From Chalara sp. BL73 (taxonomy: Eukaryota > Ascomycota > Leotiomycetes > Helotiales), in assembly GCA_918026815.1 (NCBI GenBank), contig CAKJVC010000208.1, forward strand, positions 186,001 to 250,000: a stretch of 64,000 nt of DNA. Direction: 5' to 3'. Within the stretch, counting starts at the first letter, position 1. The number at the start of each line of letters is the position of its first letter. Positions 37,287 to 48,800 of this stretch are shown one piece after another. The position numbers and the translations under genes were made by a program. The notes under the pieces are model-generated. The model was given only the letters and a program-made list of their open reading frames with translations, made no database searches and had not been told where the DNA came from.

Positions 37287-39242
37287 TTACCATACATATC
37301 TGAAGTGAATATTCTGTTTATCGGTTAAATCCTTGAAGTCGGTGTCCGCGTGAATCCTCTCCCCAGCGTGCTCATCTAGCTGGTCCCTTCTGCGATTCTC
37401 ATATGCGCAGTATGCCATATACATCCCTATAGTGATCATGGAGAGAACGTACGAAGCGAGGATAGCACCCATGCCTAATGGATACAGTGGAGCTTGGTGA
37501 GCTTTGAAAAATTGAGGAGCGATGATCTTTTAAACGATTAGCACTGAAATTAACGATTTTGTGTGTAGGAGTGATGACTTAAAAGCGCAAGACAAACGAG
37601 TTGCCTGGGCCATCGGCACGAGCTCTTAAGTTCTAGACTCCTAAAGAAGGTAAGAGAAAAACATGAGAGCAAAATAAGCTTACGTTGGAGACACAGTAGG
37701 CGATGAAAATCAAGGCATTGGTTGTAACCTTCTTGGTGTGGCCGCTAACAGATTATTAGTGACCAACTCTGCTATCAGTAAGATACTTACGCAGTATTAG
37801 CGGTGTTCATTCCGAGAGCAACGATGTAAGGTCCAAGGTAGTAGTATGACATGTAAAGTGCCGCTAGTCTTCCGTTGAGATTATCGAGTGGAAGAGTGTA
37901 AAGGAATATAGCAGAGATCATGCCAACAATGCAGCCGAAGATTACCCAAGCACCTCTGAGCTGACATTTTGGGAGGTACTTGGCACATAAGAACACTCCT
38001 CCGTTGCACATGTAACTTGCTACTGTCTGGATAATGCCTGTTGGCATTGTCAAGAGGGTAGATCGTTGAGCAGTGTAACCCAAACCGTTAATTATCAATG
38101 GGGAGAACTATGGCCGCAAGTTAGCTCTAATTTGTTTACTCTAAAAGGCTCTGTACCATGACACAACATTTCGGAATATCGAGAAAAGGCTTACATTTGT
38201 CAACCCGCCGTTTGGGATAGAGATCCATACATGGAACATAAACATCAACCAGGTCTTTGGGTCCGTGAATGTTTCAATCATCTGCTCCTTCTTGAACGTC
38301 TTATTTTCAACCCCAGTCTGATCAGCTCTGATCCTATCAATAGCAATGGCCTTTTGCCTTTCAGTAATGAATTTTGCCTTGATTGGGTTGTCGGGAAGGA
38401 AGATGCCAACCACGGCTGCCCAGATGATGGTCATCATTCCGGTGATCCAGAAGAACCATCTCCATTTCTCATCACCAGCAATGAAACCAATGCCATAGCC
38501 GATGGGGCCAGTGAACAGGACAGACAGCCCTGTATACATCAAGCCAGTTCGAAGGGGCTGTTCCCTTCTTGAATACCACATTCCCAAGATCAAGAAATTT
38601 CCTGGAACAATAGGTGCTTCAAGCATACCAAGTAGAACCCTCACTGCAATCAGGGTTGGAAAATTCTTTGCGAAACCTGTTCCAATGAGAACAAAACCCC
38701 AGACCAATTGGACAACAAACATAGTCTTTGCAACGGGAAGCCTTTGAAGCAAACTTCCTGATGGAAAACACCATGCCAAGTATCCAAACTATGTAAGATT
38801 TGAGTTAGTTGGCGAATCCGACCACCACGCTCGAATCTTACATAGAAAGCAGACCCAACCCAGGAGTATCTATCACCGGTAAGATTGGTGTGTGTCTTCA
38901 TTCCATAGAGGGCGGCTGTAGAAGTAGTGACTTTATCCATAGCAGCCAGAGTGACGTTGAACCATAAAATTGGCACCAAACGTAAGTCTAGTTTCCACCG
39001 TAAACGCTTCCTACATTTTCATGATTAGTCTAAGTATCGCCTGGAATGCTTCCGCCATTGTCAAGGCCAACGAGCTGAAGTGCTTACTCTTCCTTGCTTG
39101 TGTATGCATCTTCTCCATCAAGCCGATTGGCATAGGCGGCAGCGATATCTCCATCACTGTTGGAGTTGAATACCTGCCCCTTGGAAACATCATTAGTGCT
39201 CGAGTTGGCGGTCGTCGGTATCGTGTCTTTTTCTGCAGACAT
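37287..39242 (-). CDS. MFS permease, anion:cation symporter family (Dal5/Tna1-like)
   Basis: Exons 39242-39088, 39010-38842, 38788-38195, 38107-37791, 37744-37684 and 37526-37287 give 511 residues with about 12 membrane spans. The family, which includes the yeast allantoate permease Dal5 and nicotinate permease Tna1, imports organic anions and amides by proton symport. Typical blocks are WFNVTLAAMDKVTTSTAALYGM, split here as KVTTSTAALYGMKTHTNLTG, then FGYLAWCFPSGSLLQRLP, LGMWYSRREQPLRTGLMYTG, and NTANTAGHTKKVTTNALIF near the end. The tail is cytosolic and charged. Intron 5 (37683-37527) is 157 nt, the others 46 to 87. It is divergent from the lyase-like gene with 893 bp between starts. The substrate cannot be read from the sequence. 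Confidence 0.9.
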
Positions 39243-40135
39243 CTCGAGAGGAGAGACGATTGAGTCGAATGAAAGTTGATTGAAGATTACAAGGATATCG
39301 AGTCAATTGTGGACCACGCTTGGGGGGGGGGGGGGGATAGTCGTTGTTTTGTACCTTCGAATGCAACGTCGAAGATACACAGTTGTCATGATATCTCAGC
39401 CATCGCAGATACATGCTTTCCTTTAGCTGGCCCTTTAATTGGCCAAGAGATTGGAGGTAACAGGGAACCTGGTGTCTCCTTGTTATCTGGATAACTTTAT
39501 CAATTGCGGGGGGTGCCATGCTGTCGGGCTCTGGACCCGTTCATTCTGAGGGTGATGAACCAGTTTTATGGTCTCATAGCAACCTGAAAGTTACGCGGGG
39601 TGTGGTGATGCCTTGTTTGAAAGAGGCTTAGCCGTCGGTGAGGGGCTCCGAAAGAACAGGGGTAGAAAGGGGCCACACTATTAAGCGAGGTCTAGTATCA
39701 ACCTCATACGATACGGGGGCTATATCTCTTCAAAAGTGGTGAAGTTGATGAACCTCGTCATCGCCAGGGGATTGTCGGCAACCAGCTTCAGATACTGCTG
39801 GGTGCAAATCGACACAATCATAATGTAATGTATTTAGCCACATAGCGCGACGGGCAGCTATCCGCCCGCATGCTATAGTGGACTTCAAAGTAGAAGAAAT
39901 TATGGGTTGAGTAAGCTTCCTTCGGCCCAGGAGCCCGCCTGAACACACTCCCTCGGTCGTAAGGCTGAGAGCGCTTTGCACCAATTCGAGGCTACCATTC
40001 CAAAGCGGACTGGGATGTAGCTGTAGTGGTAAGAAGTAAGAAGGCTTGTGTATTCTCTCGTGTAAACTATTCTTCTCTCTCTTACTCTCGTGCTCTACCT
40101 CTTCGATTACGTCTAGATACACAATCCTCTATCAA
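39243..40135. promoter_or_regulatory. Divergent promoter: permease / isocitrate-lyase-like gene
   Basis: 893 bp between outward-facing start codons, so probably a shared control region. It contains a 15-G run (39322-39336), a GGCTTAGCC palindrome (39625-39633), and the long imperfect inverted repeat at 39838-39881 listed separately. Confidence 0.55.
39838..39881. promoter_or_regulatory. Imperfect 44-bp inverted repeat in the divergent promoter
   Basis: Left arm CCACATAGCGCGACGGGC (39838-39855) and right arm GCCCGCATGCTATAGTGG (39864-39881) are inverse copies with a few differences around an 8-nt centre. The inner part, CGGGC N8 GCCCG, is perfect, and the sequence also reads CGG N8 CCG, a spacing style used by Zn2Cys6 dimers. 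About 255 bp before the lyase-like start codon. A role as operator or mRNA hairpin is inferred. Confidence 0.5.
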
Positions 40136-41838
40136 ATGGTCAAATCTGCTGAGACAATCGATGCCGAACAGGCAAGATTCGATGCCACGATCAAGGAGAT
40201 CGAAGATTGGTGGGCAACTCCAAGACAATCGCATATTAGACGGTAAGCTACCAATCTCTATTTGACTCATGATGATACTAATATAATTTCAGCCCTTACT
40301 CCGCAAAGAGAATTGCCTCTTTGAGAGGTCCTCTGAGACAGAGCTATGCCTCCAGTGACATGGCTTTGAAGCTCTGGAAACAGCTCAAAGAACACAGAGT
40401 CCATGGCACTCATGAAATGACATTTGGCGTAACAGACCCGATCATTGCTTCACAAATGGCCAAGTTTCAACAGGTGGGGCATTCTAAAAATGTGCAAAAT
40501 CAAGGTCGCTGATATGGAGTTTAGACACTTTATGTCTCTGGAGCTCTCTGCGGTTTTTCTGAAGTCTCAGAACCAGGCATGGACTGCTGTGACTACCCGT
40601 TGGATACTGTTCCCAAAGTCGTAGACAAAATTCAAAAGTCTCAAATCTGGCACAGCCAGCGCCAGTCACATTACAGAATGCTGCAATCTAAGGAAGCTCG
40701 TGCCAACCTCGAGAATTGGGATTATCTCACCCCAATCGTTGCAGATGGTGATATGGGCTTTGGTGGTTTGACTTCCACAATCAAGATGACCAAACTTTTT
40801 GTTGAGGCTGGCGTTGCTATGTTCCACTTGGATGATTTAGCGATTGGGAAGAAGAAATTCACTGTTGGGCAGGGACGCACTATTGTCCCGACTAGCGAGT
40901 ACTTGGATCGTCTTACATCTGCCAGACTCCAGATCGACATTATGGGAGCTGAGACGATGCTTCTCTGCCGTTGCGACACAGATCACTCAGAATTCATCAC
41001 AGATATTATTGATCCCAGAGATCATAAGTACGTGCAAGGTGCTACAGTTCAAGTAAGGCCCCTGCGAGAAACTCTCAAGGAAGCCGCTGAAGAAGGAAAC
41101 CCCAATCTCCTCAATAAGCGCAAGGAATGGATTGCATCCGCTAAACTATGCACTTATGACGAAGCTGTCAAGGCTGTCGCCTCCGAGCCCGAATACGCAG
41201 CCTACGTCGAGAAAGTCGGAACCGGCATAAAATCACTAAAGGAGAGGCGCAACGCTGCTAAGAAAACCGTCAGCAAGGAGGTGTTCTTTTGTTGGGATCT
41301 TCCTCGCTCACGAGAGGGGCAATACTTTTTCAAATCTTGTATCGAGGCCATCGTCGAGCGCGCTCTTCTTGCCGCTCCTCTCGGAGACGTGACTTGGGCT
41401 CGTATGGATACACCAAATTGGGCGGATCTTGTGTCTTTTCATAAAGCAGTGCGTAAAGTGCATCCAGAGAGGCTTTTTGCATTTGGCTACACCGGTGATT
41501 ACGATTACCCCAAGGCTGGATTCTCTGCGGAAGCCATCAAGAGTTTCCCATCTGACTTAGCCAAGATGGGAGTCGTGTGGCAAGTGCAGCCTATCTGGGC
41601 TTTGCAAGGGCTGAACTTCCAGACTGAGAAGTTTGCAAAGCTATGGAGGGAGAGAGGCATTGAAGGATATATTGAGAAAGTCCAAAAGCCAGCTTTGGCC
41701 GTTAACCCCATTACTGATGGCTTTGAGAAGCCCAGCTACAGTGGAAGCTATTTGTGCGATGCGTTCTGGGATACTGTGGCGGTGAGAGATGTAGGTGAGG
41801 GCGAGGGAGGAAAGATTAGTGAAAAGAGGATCCGATAA
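40136..41838 (+). CDS. Isocitrate lyase superfamily protein lacking the catalytic loop
   Basis: Exons 40136-40242, 40293-40473 and 40525-41838 give 533 residues, about the size of fungal isocitrate lyase, and the alignment runs end to end: RRPYSAKRIASLRGPLR, SGALCGFSEVSEPGMD, DYPLDTVPKVVDKI, PIVADGDMGFGGLTSTIKM, WDLPRSREGQ. The metal-site DGD region is kept. Canonical lyases and 2-methylisocitrate lyases have KKCGH on the mobile loop; here residues 205-211 read KKKFTVG, so the catalytic Cys is gone. The NCSPSFNW carboxylate-binding motif is replaced near 418 by YTGDYDY. It therefore probably acts on another substrate or is not a lyase. No peroxisomal SKL-type end. Introns are 50 and 51 nt. 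It follows a shared promoter with the permease. Confidence 0.88.
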
Positions 41839-42323
41839 ACATAGATGATCGAAAAATTGCATAAACAGAGTAAAGCTATTTGGCAAGTCCCTTAAACAGA
41901 TGCACTTCTCTTACATAATTCTACCGCCACAGTCAACAACCCAATTGTTTTTGGTCATGGGTTGTCGCACCTCCTCAATGAACAGGATATCGTTCTCCAA
42001 TCAGTCCAACGACAATGACCACTTGACCACTTGACCATAAACCCAAACCTTTTACCAACTTATGTCATACCTCCGTTTAGCTGAGGCGCACAACCTCCAC
42101 ATTATCAAAGAATCCCACTTTTGCTCTCGGCGCTTTTATACTGATATAGATAAGGAATCCGCAATATCTTATCAAGCATAAATCGGAGACTACAAGATAG
42201 CCTCCTCAAAATTCATTACGAAGGAGCAAGTGCTCTGTCAAAGTGTAAGTACTTTCAACTCTCAACTCTCAACTCGCATCCATCTCCTTTCACATAGACT
42301 CTTTGAGAATATCACGTGACCAA
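41839..42323. other. Intergenic upstream of the amidotransferase
   Basis: 485 bp between two plus-strand genes. Contains the repeated word CAACTCT near 42257-42275; no other feature recognised. Confidence 0.45.
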
Positions 42324-43329
42324 ATGTCCTCTTCTGTCCGCCTGCACATTCTGACGCTGGACTGCGACACACCGGTGCCGAATGTACTGGCGGAACGGGG
42401 AAAGTATAGTGATATCTTTGCTTCTTTGCTGCGAGACGCTGCTTCAAAGACAAATGGCTTGGAGAGGTTGGAGCTGAGGTTTACAGTGTATGACTGTGTG
42501 CTTGGGGAACTTCCCTCAGAAGCAGAACTAAAAGATGTTAATGGGGTTATCATAACCGGCTCCTGTGAGTATAGCATAATGAAATGGGTAGTCACGGGTA
42601 TCAATTGTAGGAAGTGGATGCTGACCAAAGAACAGCGGCCTCAGCATACGACGCCGCGCCATGGATCCAAAATCTCGCACAGTGGACGCGCGGTATGTCC
42701 ACTTCCTTCCTTCTTCTTCAGAGCCTTAAAAGTCTGAAGTAAACTTAGACCTCTACTGCAAACACCCAGAAGTCAAAATTTTCGGCTCTTGCTTCGGTCA
42801 CCAACTTCTCTGCCACGCACTCTTCTCCACGCCTTCGCATCCGGTTGTCGAGAAAGACCCCTCAGGTTGGGAGTTAGGCGTACATCCTATCACACTCTCC
42901 CCCGCTTTCCTCGCACGATACGGCTTCCCCTCATCCTCGCATCCTGATCAGCTAAACCTGCAATTTGTGCACGCAGATCATGTATTGCATCCTGTTGCGC
43001 ACGAGATGTGGGTCCGAGAAGGCTGGGAGAGCATAGGAAAGAGTGAGAATTGTGGATTGCAGGGGGTATGGAGGAAGGGGCGGGTCTTGACGTACCAGGG
43101 CCATGCGGAGTTTGATCGCTTCATCAATGCTGAGACGATAAAAGTCTTTGGGGGAAAGGTTTGGGAGGATGAGTTTATGAGCAAAGCGCTGAATCAGGTT
43201 GATCGAGATGATGATGCGATTTGGGCAGCAGCTGTCATGTTACAGTTCTTTATGGAGAGTCCGGCTAAGGATGTAGATGGAGTTGTGGGTGAAGGATTCA
43301 GGAGTGAGGAGCTATTGGCAAGGTTGTGA
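42324..43329 (+). CDS. Class I glutamine amidotransferase-like protein
   Basis: Exons 42324-42564, 42636-42692 and 42749-43329 give 292 residues. The GATase-1 fold is shown by ILTLDCDTPVPNV at the N-terminus, GVIITGSSASAYDAAPWI across intron 1, the nucleophile elbow GSCFGHQLLCHAL with catalytic Cys, and QGHAEFD for the catalytic His (with a downstream acid). Stand-alone fungal members resemble yeast YLR126C and GMP-synthase glutaminase domains and may remove gamma-glutamyl groups; the substrate is not known. Introns of 71 and 56 nt. It follows the lyase-like gene in tandem and converges on the aminotransferase gene (307 bp apart). Confidence 0.88.
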
Positions 43330-43636
43330 CGATATTTATTGTTTATGTCCAGATGAGCCGTCCCGGTGGCAGATTTGGATGACTGGTTTAGAGAGGGGTC
43401 TGCATATTAGCGAAGTAGACAGATTTCCAATTTTATATACCAAGATCTAGGAGATAGCTGAAATCAATCGAGGCCTTGCACAATATCAGGGTGGACGCTC
43501 GAGAAGTGGAGATTCGAGTTCGCTCCAGCAGGAGGCTGTGAAATGCATAACGTAAACTTGCACAATGGGACGGGCAGATGCAAACCTGAAGATATTTGAA
43601 AAACAGTGTATAAATATAATGGTCAAAGCTCTATGC
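43330..43636. other. Convergent intergenic region
   Basis: 307 bp between two 3' ends. Nothing recognised. Confidence 0.5.
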
Positions 43637-45035
43637 CTATTTTGCTTCCTTCAGTATGGTTTTCAATAGCATAGCTAATTGTACAATTCCGTCTTCTATT
43701 ACATTACCCTCATGCCACGCCCAACACAATCTTGCACCCCTACCAAAGCTGGCCTTACATCTTCCCGCACTGCTCCCATCACCCTTCACAACAAACATCT
43801 CTCCATAAGCAATCGTCAATCCATATTCCTCGCGTGCTTTTCGCGCAATAACATCCGCAGTGGGAAGTTCCGCTGGGAACCTGATATATGTGAAGAAACC
43901 GCCCGCTGGAACCACTACATCACTGCTCTCAGGTATTGTATATGGTGCGCCAACTGTGACGCGTACACCAAGAGGCTCAAGGTGGATTTTGATGGCCGAC
44001 ATCATGCATCTATAGCGAGTGGAGTAGATGGGGATGAGGACGTTGTTAACGTGACTCTGTAGATCTCCAGAGGTGATCATGTGATGAATAAATGTTGATG
44101 TTAAATGAGAAGGTGCACCTCCTGAGCGTGTTGCCCCACTGGAGTGTGTCAGATTGCGCATTGTGTAAATTCTCAAAGAAAACATACTTTTGTGACAGTC
44201 TTAGTATCATTTTTGGGGACCCTTCAGCCCATCCTACGCGCACGCCAGGCGCAATGATTTTTGAGAATGATCCATTACTGATGCTATTTCCCCATGACCC
44301 CGACTCACTTATAGCCCTGTCCAAATCAACGAGCCGAGGAGGTATCGCGGCCAGTTTCTTGGATGAATCAGACACTTCAGGTGTCCAGCGTAGAAAATCA
44401 TAGACATCATCTGAGATGACTAGAATGTCATATTGACGTGCCAGCGCAATTAATTGTTCTCGAATTGGAAGTGAGATTGTCTTCCCGCTCGGGTTGGAGA
44501 ATGTAGGAGTTAGGTACAATACATGGCGGTAGACTTTGCTGTATTGCTCTGCAGGCTTAAGCTTCTTAGCTGATGCTGTCCCATTGATCTCAAATTCGAA
44601 CTTTGCAAGAGCATTCTTCAAAAACTCTATATCGAGACCACGGTCATTCTCGGGCACTCCTCTCAATCTGCCAGCAAAGCCGGCATCTTGAAATATGGCG
44701 CAAGCTAGAAAATATGTCGGCTCAACCATCCAAACTATTTGTGTAATAGTCGGGTCTGTGAAAACGTGAAGTATGCTAGCAAGATTCTGGGATGCACCTC
44801 CCGTGATAGCTATACGATCTGTAGAAATCGCTCCTGCTGAAGGAGAGTAGAATTCTGACAGCCATTTCGCGATTGATTCTCTGAGAGGCGCATATCCTAG
44901 ATCCGGACCGTAGATGAGGGCAGATGCTGCAATCTTGGGATCGAGTATCGACGCCGTGGTAGCTTTTGCAAGCTGTTTAGTGGGGAAGAGCCTTGGTGAT
45001 GGCCAGCCTAGCTGGAGATTGATAGGGGAGTTCAT
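43637..45035 (-). CDS. Class I/II PLP-dependent aminotransferase
   Basis: Exons 45035-44188 and 44138-43637 (intron 49 nt) give 449 residues. It belongs to the branch with aromatic and 2-aminoadipate aminotransferases and yeast YER152C. Visible motifs: INLQLGWPSPRLFP at the N-terminus, LIYGPDLGYAPLRESIAKWL, ITGGASQNLA, LTPTFSNPSGKTISLP, ISDDVYDFL (the Asp that binds the pyridine nitrogen), and SNGSFSKIIAPGVRVGW with the PLP-binding Lys. The C-terminal domain has GGFFTYIRFP and RLCWAWHEG. An in-frame ATG at or above 45100 would add a hydrophobic stretch without homologue support, so 45035 is preferred. It shares an 844-bp divergent region with the oxoprolinase gene. Confidence 0.9.
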
Positions 45036-45879
45036 TTTGAACAATGAATGCGCCTTTTCCTTTCCGCTAATGAAACTGAGAAGAGTTTCGAATAAAGATA
45101 TCGCAAGCTGAAGAAGTATCGAAAGTTCAATTAAAAAAATTGCATATTCATGATTCAACAGATCAGCCCTAGTCTAGCTAAAAAAGTTCAGGTGCCTCTC
45201 AGTTGGATTCCATTATTCCACTAGGAATAATCCACGCTAGATTCCTTTATCTGAACCACTTGGAAAATGATGGGCGCGACGGTAGGGTCCGCTGGGGCGG
45301 ATAAAGCATGTCGGAAGTGTACAGTAGATTGCTTGATACCGATAAGGTACCAAAACAACCGCACGGCGTGATTATCTAGGAACAGGACGTTAGACTCCGA
45401 AACTCTGGGGAAGATATGGCATTGGCCTAAGCGTGCTTTTGGTGGTTGGACTACCAAGTTCGCCAAGGCTCATTTGGCCAGGGGCTACATCTCATCGGCT
45501 ACCCACGCCGAAGTTCTTTCTAGGCTTTCAATGACAACAGCCGATGAAGCACCAAGAGTGGCGAACAGGAGTGTCACCCCGAGCCAATGTTGTATAGTAT
45601 GTGTGCAAATACGGAGTTCTGGAGAAGGAGACTATGATTGTGGGTAAAAATAATTCTTCGGCTTGTGGTGCGAATAAGCCGTTTGTTTTTGTCATCCTAT
45701 CTGGTGCCTACTAAAAGTCATGAACTGGGACATCTATATGCCTGTGCTATGCGGCTGCTATTAGTGACTACCTGCATCTCAATAACCTTGAAGAATAAAC
45801 GAGTTTTCCTTCTCCTGCCTGGTGAAAAACCATCAATCCAGTCTCCTTTACTTGCTTTCTAACATTCATCATTTTTCAT
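45036..45879. promoter_or_regulatory. Divergent promoter: aminotransferase / oxoprolinase
   Basis: 844 bp between outward-facing start codons. A perfect dyad ATTATTCC-ACTA-GGAATAAT lies at 45212-45231, closer to the aminotransferase start. Possible operator; not tested. Confidence 0.45.
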
Positions 45880-48800
45880 ATGCCTACTGCTGTGACACCA
45901 CCTCCTCTCCCGCCAAAGTCAGGCATCGAGATTGCCATTGACCGCGGTGGGACTTTCACAGATTGTATTGTTACAAATATTCCGGGAAAAGAAGACATCG
46001 TGGTCAAACTGCTCAGCGTTGACCCTTCAAATTATGATGATGCTCCTACTGCAAGTCATATAGAATCTGAGGTCTACGTCATTGCTAACCCTGAGTAGGA
46101 AGGTATTAGGAGGATATTGGAGATGGTTAGAGGAGTAAAGCTAAACCGTGGAGAACCACTTGATACAAGTGACATTGGTAAATTTTCTCGGGATCCTTAT
46201 CATGTATGAGGCTTAACTCCTTCTCCAGCGTCGATAAAAATGGGCACTACGGTTGCTACGAATGCATTATTAGAGCGATCCGCCGACCCATGTGCTCTAG
46301 TTGTATCCAAAGGACATGCGGATCTCCTCCGTATAGGAGACCAGACTCGCCCAAAGTTGTTTGATCTCAATATTCGTCGTGCATCCCCATTGTTTTCTTC
46401 AGTCATCGAAATTGACGAGCGAGTAACTCCTGAAGAATACACCGAGGATCCTAATCCCAAGTCAGCAGCTGAGCTAGCTGCATTGGTTGACAATGTAAAT
46501 ATAGTAAGAGGTGTTGGGGGTGAGCTAATCAGGATATTAAAGCCGCTTGGTAGGTTGTAAATTTGTTTTAATGCTTTAAGACAATGTTAATGGAACAACA
46601 GAGACCGAGCAAGCTCGCAAAGACCTGCAAGCACTCTTCGATACCGGCGTCAGATCAATAGCTGTCGTTTTACTTCACTCATACACATTTCCAGATCATG
46701 AGATTGTGATTGGAAAGCTAGCTCGAAAGATTGGCTTCACCCAGATATCTCTATCTTCACAGCTACTTCCTATGATAAAGGCGGTATCACGTGGTCATAG
46801 TGCCGCTGCGGACGCATACCTCTCCCCAGTGGTTCAGAAATACGTTAACGGTTTCCGTTCTGGCTTCGTGGGGCAGCTGGAAGATACAACTCTAGGCGCT
46901 CGCTGTGAGTTCATGCAGTCTGATGGTGGGTTGGTGGGTTGGAAGCGCTTTAATGGATTAAGAGCCATTCTTTCTGGACCTGCGGGAGGAGTAGTTGGAT
47001 TCAGCAGAACCTGTTATGACGAAGGTGACGAGACCCCGTGTATTGGGTTCGATATGGGAGGTAAGAGTGTAAGAAGTACACAAACTCCCTTCCCTCAACT
47101 GACATTTTCAGGAACCTCAACGGATGTAAGCAGGTTTGGCGGCTTGCTCACACATACGCTCGAGAATGTCATCTCCGGCGTCACAGTCCAGTGCCCTCAA
47201 CTTGATATCACTACCGTTGCGGCGGGCGGTGGAAGTATTTTGACATACCGAAATGGCCTGTTCAATGTGGGGCCACAATCAGCCGTAAGTAATCAAGCAT
47301 GCCAGGTACAGTTGCTGATTGTTTACAGGGAGCACACCCTGGCCCTGTGTGTTATAGAAAAGGAGGCCCTTTGACAGTCACTGATGCTAATCTTGTTTTG
47401 GGTCGGTTGTCCGCCGACCACTTCCCGAAAATCTTTGGGCCAAATGAGAATGAGCCTCTGGATTATGAGACGCCGCGCAAAGCATTCGAAGAACTGACTG
47501 AGATAGTTAATGAAGACTTGAAGAAGTCTGGTGGAAAGCTCTTGTCTGTGGAAGAGGTCTGCCTTGGATTTCTAGATGTCGCTAATGAGTCGATGTGTCG
47601 ACCAATCCGTCAAATTACGGAATCTAAGGGTTACAATACTTCAGACCACAACCTTGCAAGTTTTGGAGGGGCTGGGGGTCAGCATGCTTGTGTAAGTACA
47701 TTTACCCGTTCCTGGCATCATAATCTAACGTCATAGGCGATTGCCCATCGATTGGGCATCAAGCGAGTCGTTGTGCACAAGCACGCCTCTATTCTGAGTG
47801 CTTATGGAATGGCTTTAGCAGACACAGTTCAGGAAGCACATGAACCCTGCGCTTGCGAGTATGAGTCTTCAGTTGAGGAAGTTCAGTTCCGGCTCGGAAA
47901 CTTGCAAGTATGCTTCAGCTAAGTAGGCCAGCAAATAAGGCGCTTACATGACGACAGGATCAAGTTGCCAAGGAATTGAAGAAAGAGGGCTTCACTAGCA
48001 GAGATATTACCTTTGAGCGTTATGTCAACCTCAGATATGCAGGCTCAGATACCATGATTATGATTCTAGAACCCGAGGATGGAGATTATGCTGCAGCATT
48101 TATCAAGGAGCACAAGCGGGAATTCTCCTTTACTCTGAATAGAAAGGTCTTGGTTGAGAATCTTAGAATCAGAGGACGAGCCAATGCAGGCTCTCGCAGC
48201 GCCAAGAAGAATACGATTAGCAGAGAGATGTCAGAGCTTTCAGTTATCAAGGTGAAGAACGATGGTAAGAATACTTTGAAAGTCTACTTTAAAGGTGGGT
48301 GGATAACCGCCCCACTCTACCTTCTTAAAGATTGTACTCCAGGAGATTTGATCTCGGGTCCTGCTATGATCTATGATCAAACCCAAATGATAGTTGTTCA
48401 GCCTACCGCAACGGCAAGAGTTCTGAAGGCACATATTGTCATTGATCTTGAGTCTGAGACAGCGAATTCGGTTGCCATGACCAAGGATAAATCAGAGCAT
48501 CTGACTGAAGATCCAATTCACTTGTCCATTATGTCGAATCGGTTCATGGGTATTGCCGAGCAGATGGGCTTGACGCTGCAGAAGACTAGCGTTTCTGTGA
48601 ATATCAAAGAACGATTGGATTTCAGTTGCGCACTCTTTGGCGTAAGTTTACATCTATTTTAAAAAACCATATTCATGTAACTGATTTTTCATTCATAGCC
48701 TGATGGCGGATTAGTTGCGAACGCACCTCACGTGCCCGTTCATTTAGGTAGTATGGAGCATGCCGTGCGATATCAACACAACCTTCACTCTAACAGTCTG

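Noticed and set aside
37527..37683. Extra exon or snoRNA inside the long permease intron
   Set aside because: All frames tested hit stops, and the C/D-like GTGATGA word is on the opposite strand with no matching D box or terminal stem.
46550..46580. 31-nt intron in the oxoprolinase gene
   Set aside because: Too short. Using the acceptor at 46601 gives a 52-nt intron with a branch-like TTAAT and a better protein match.
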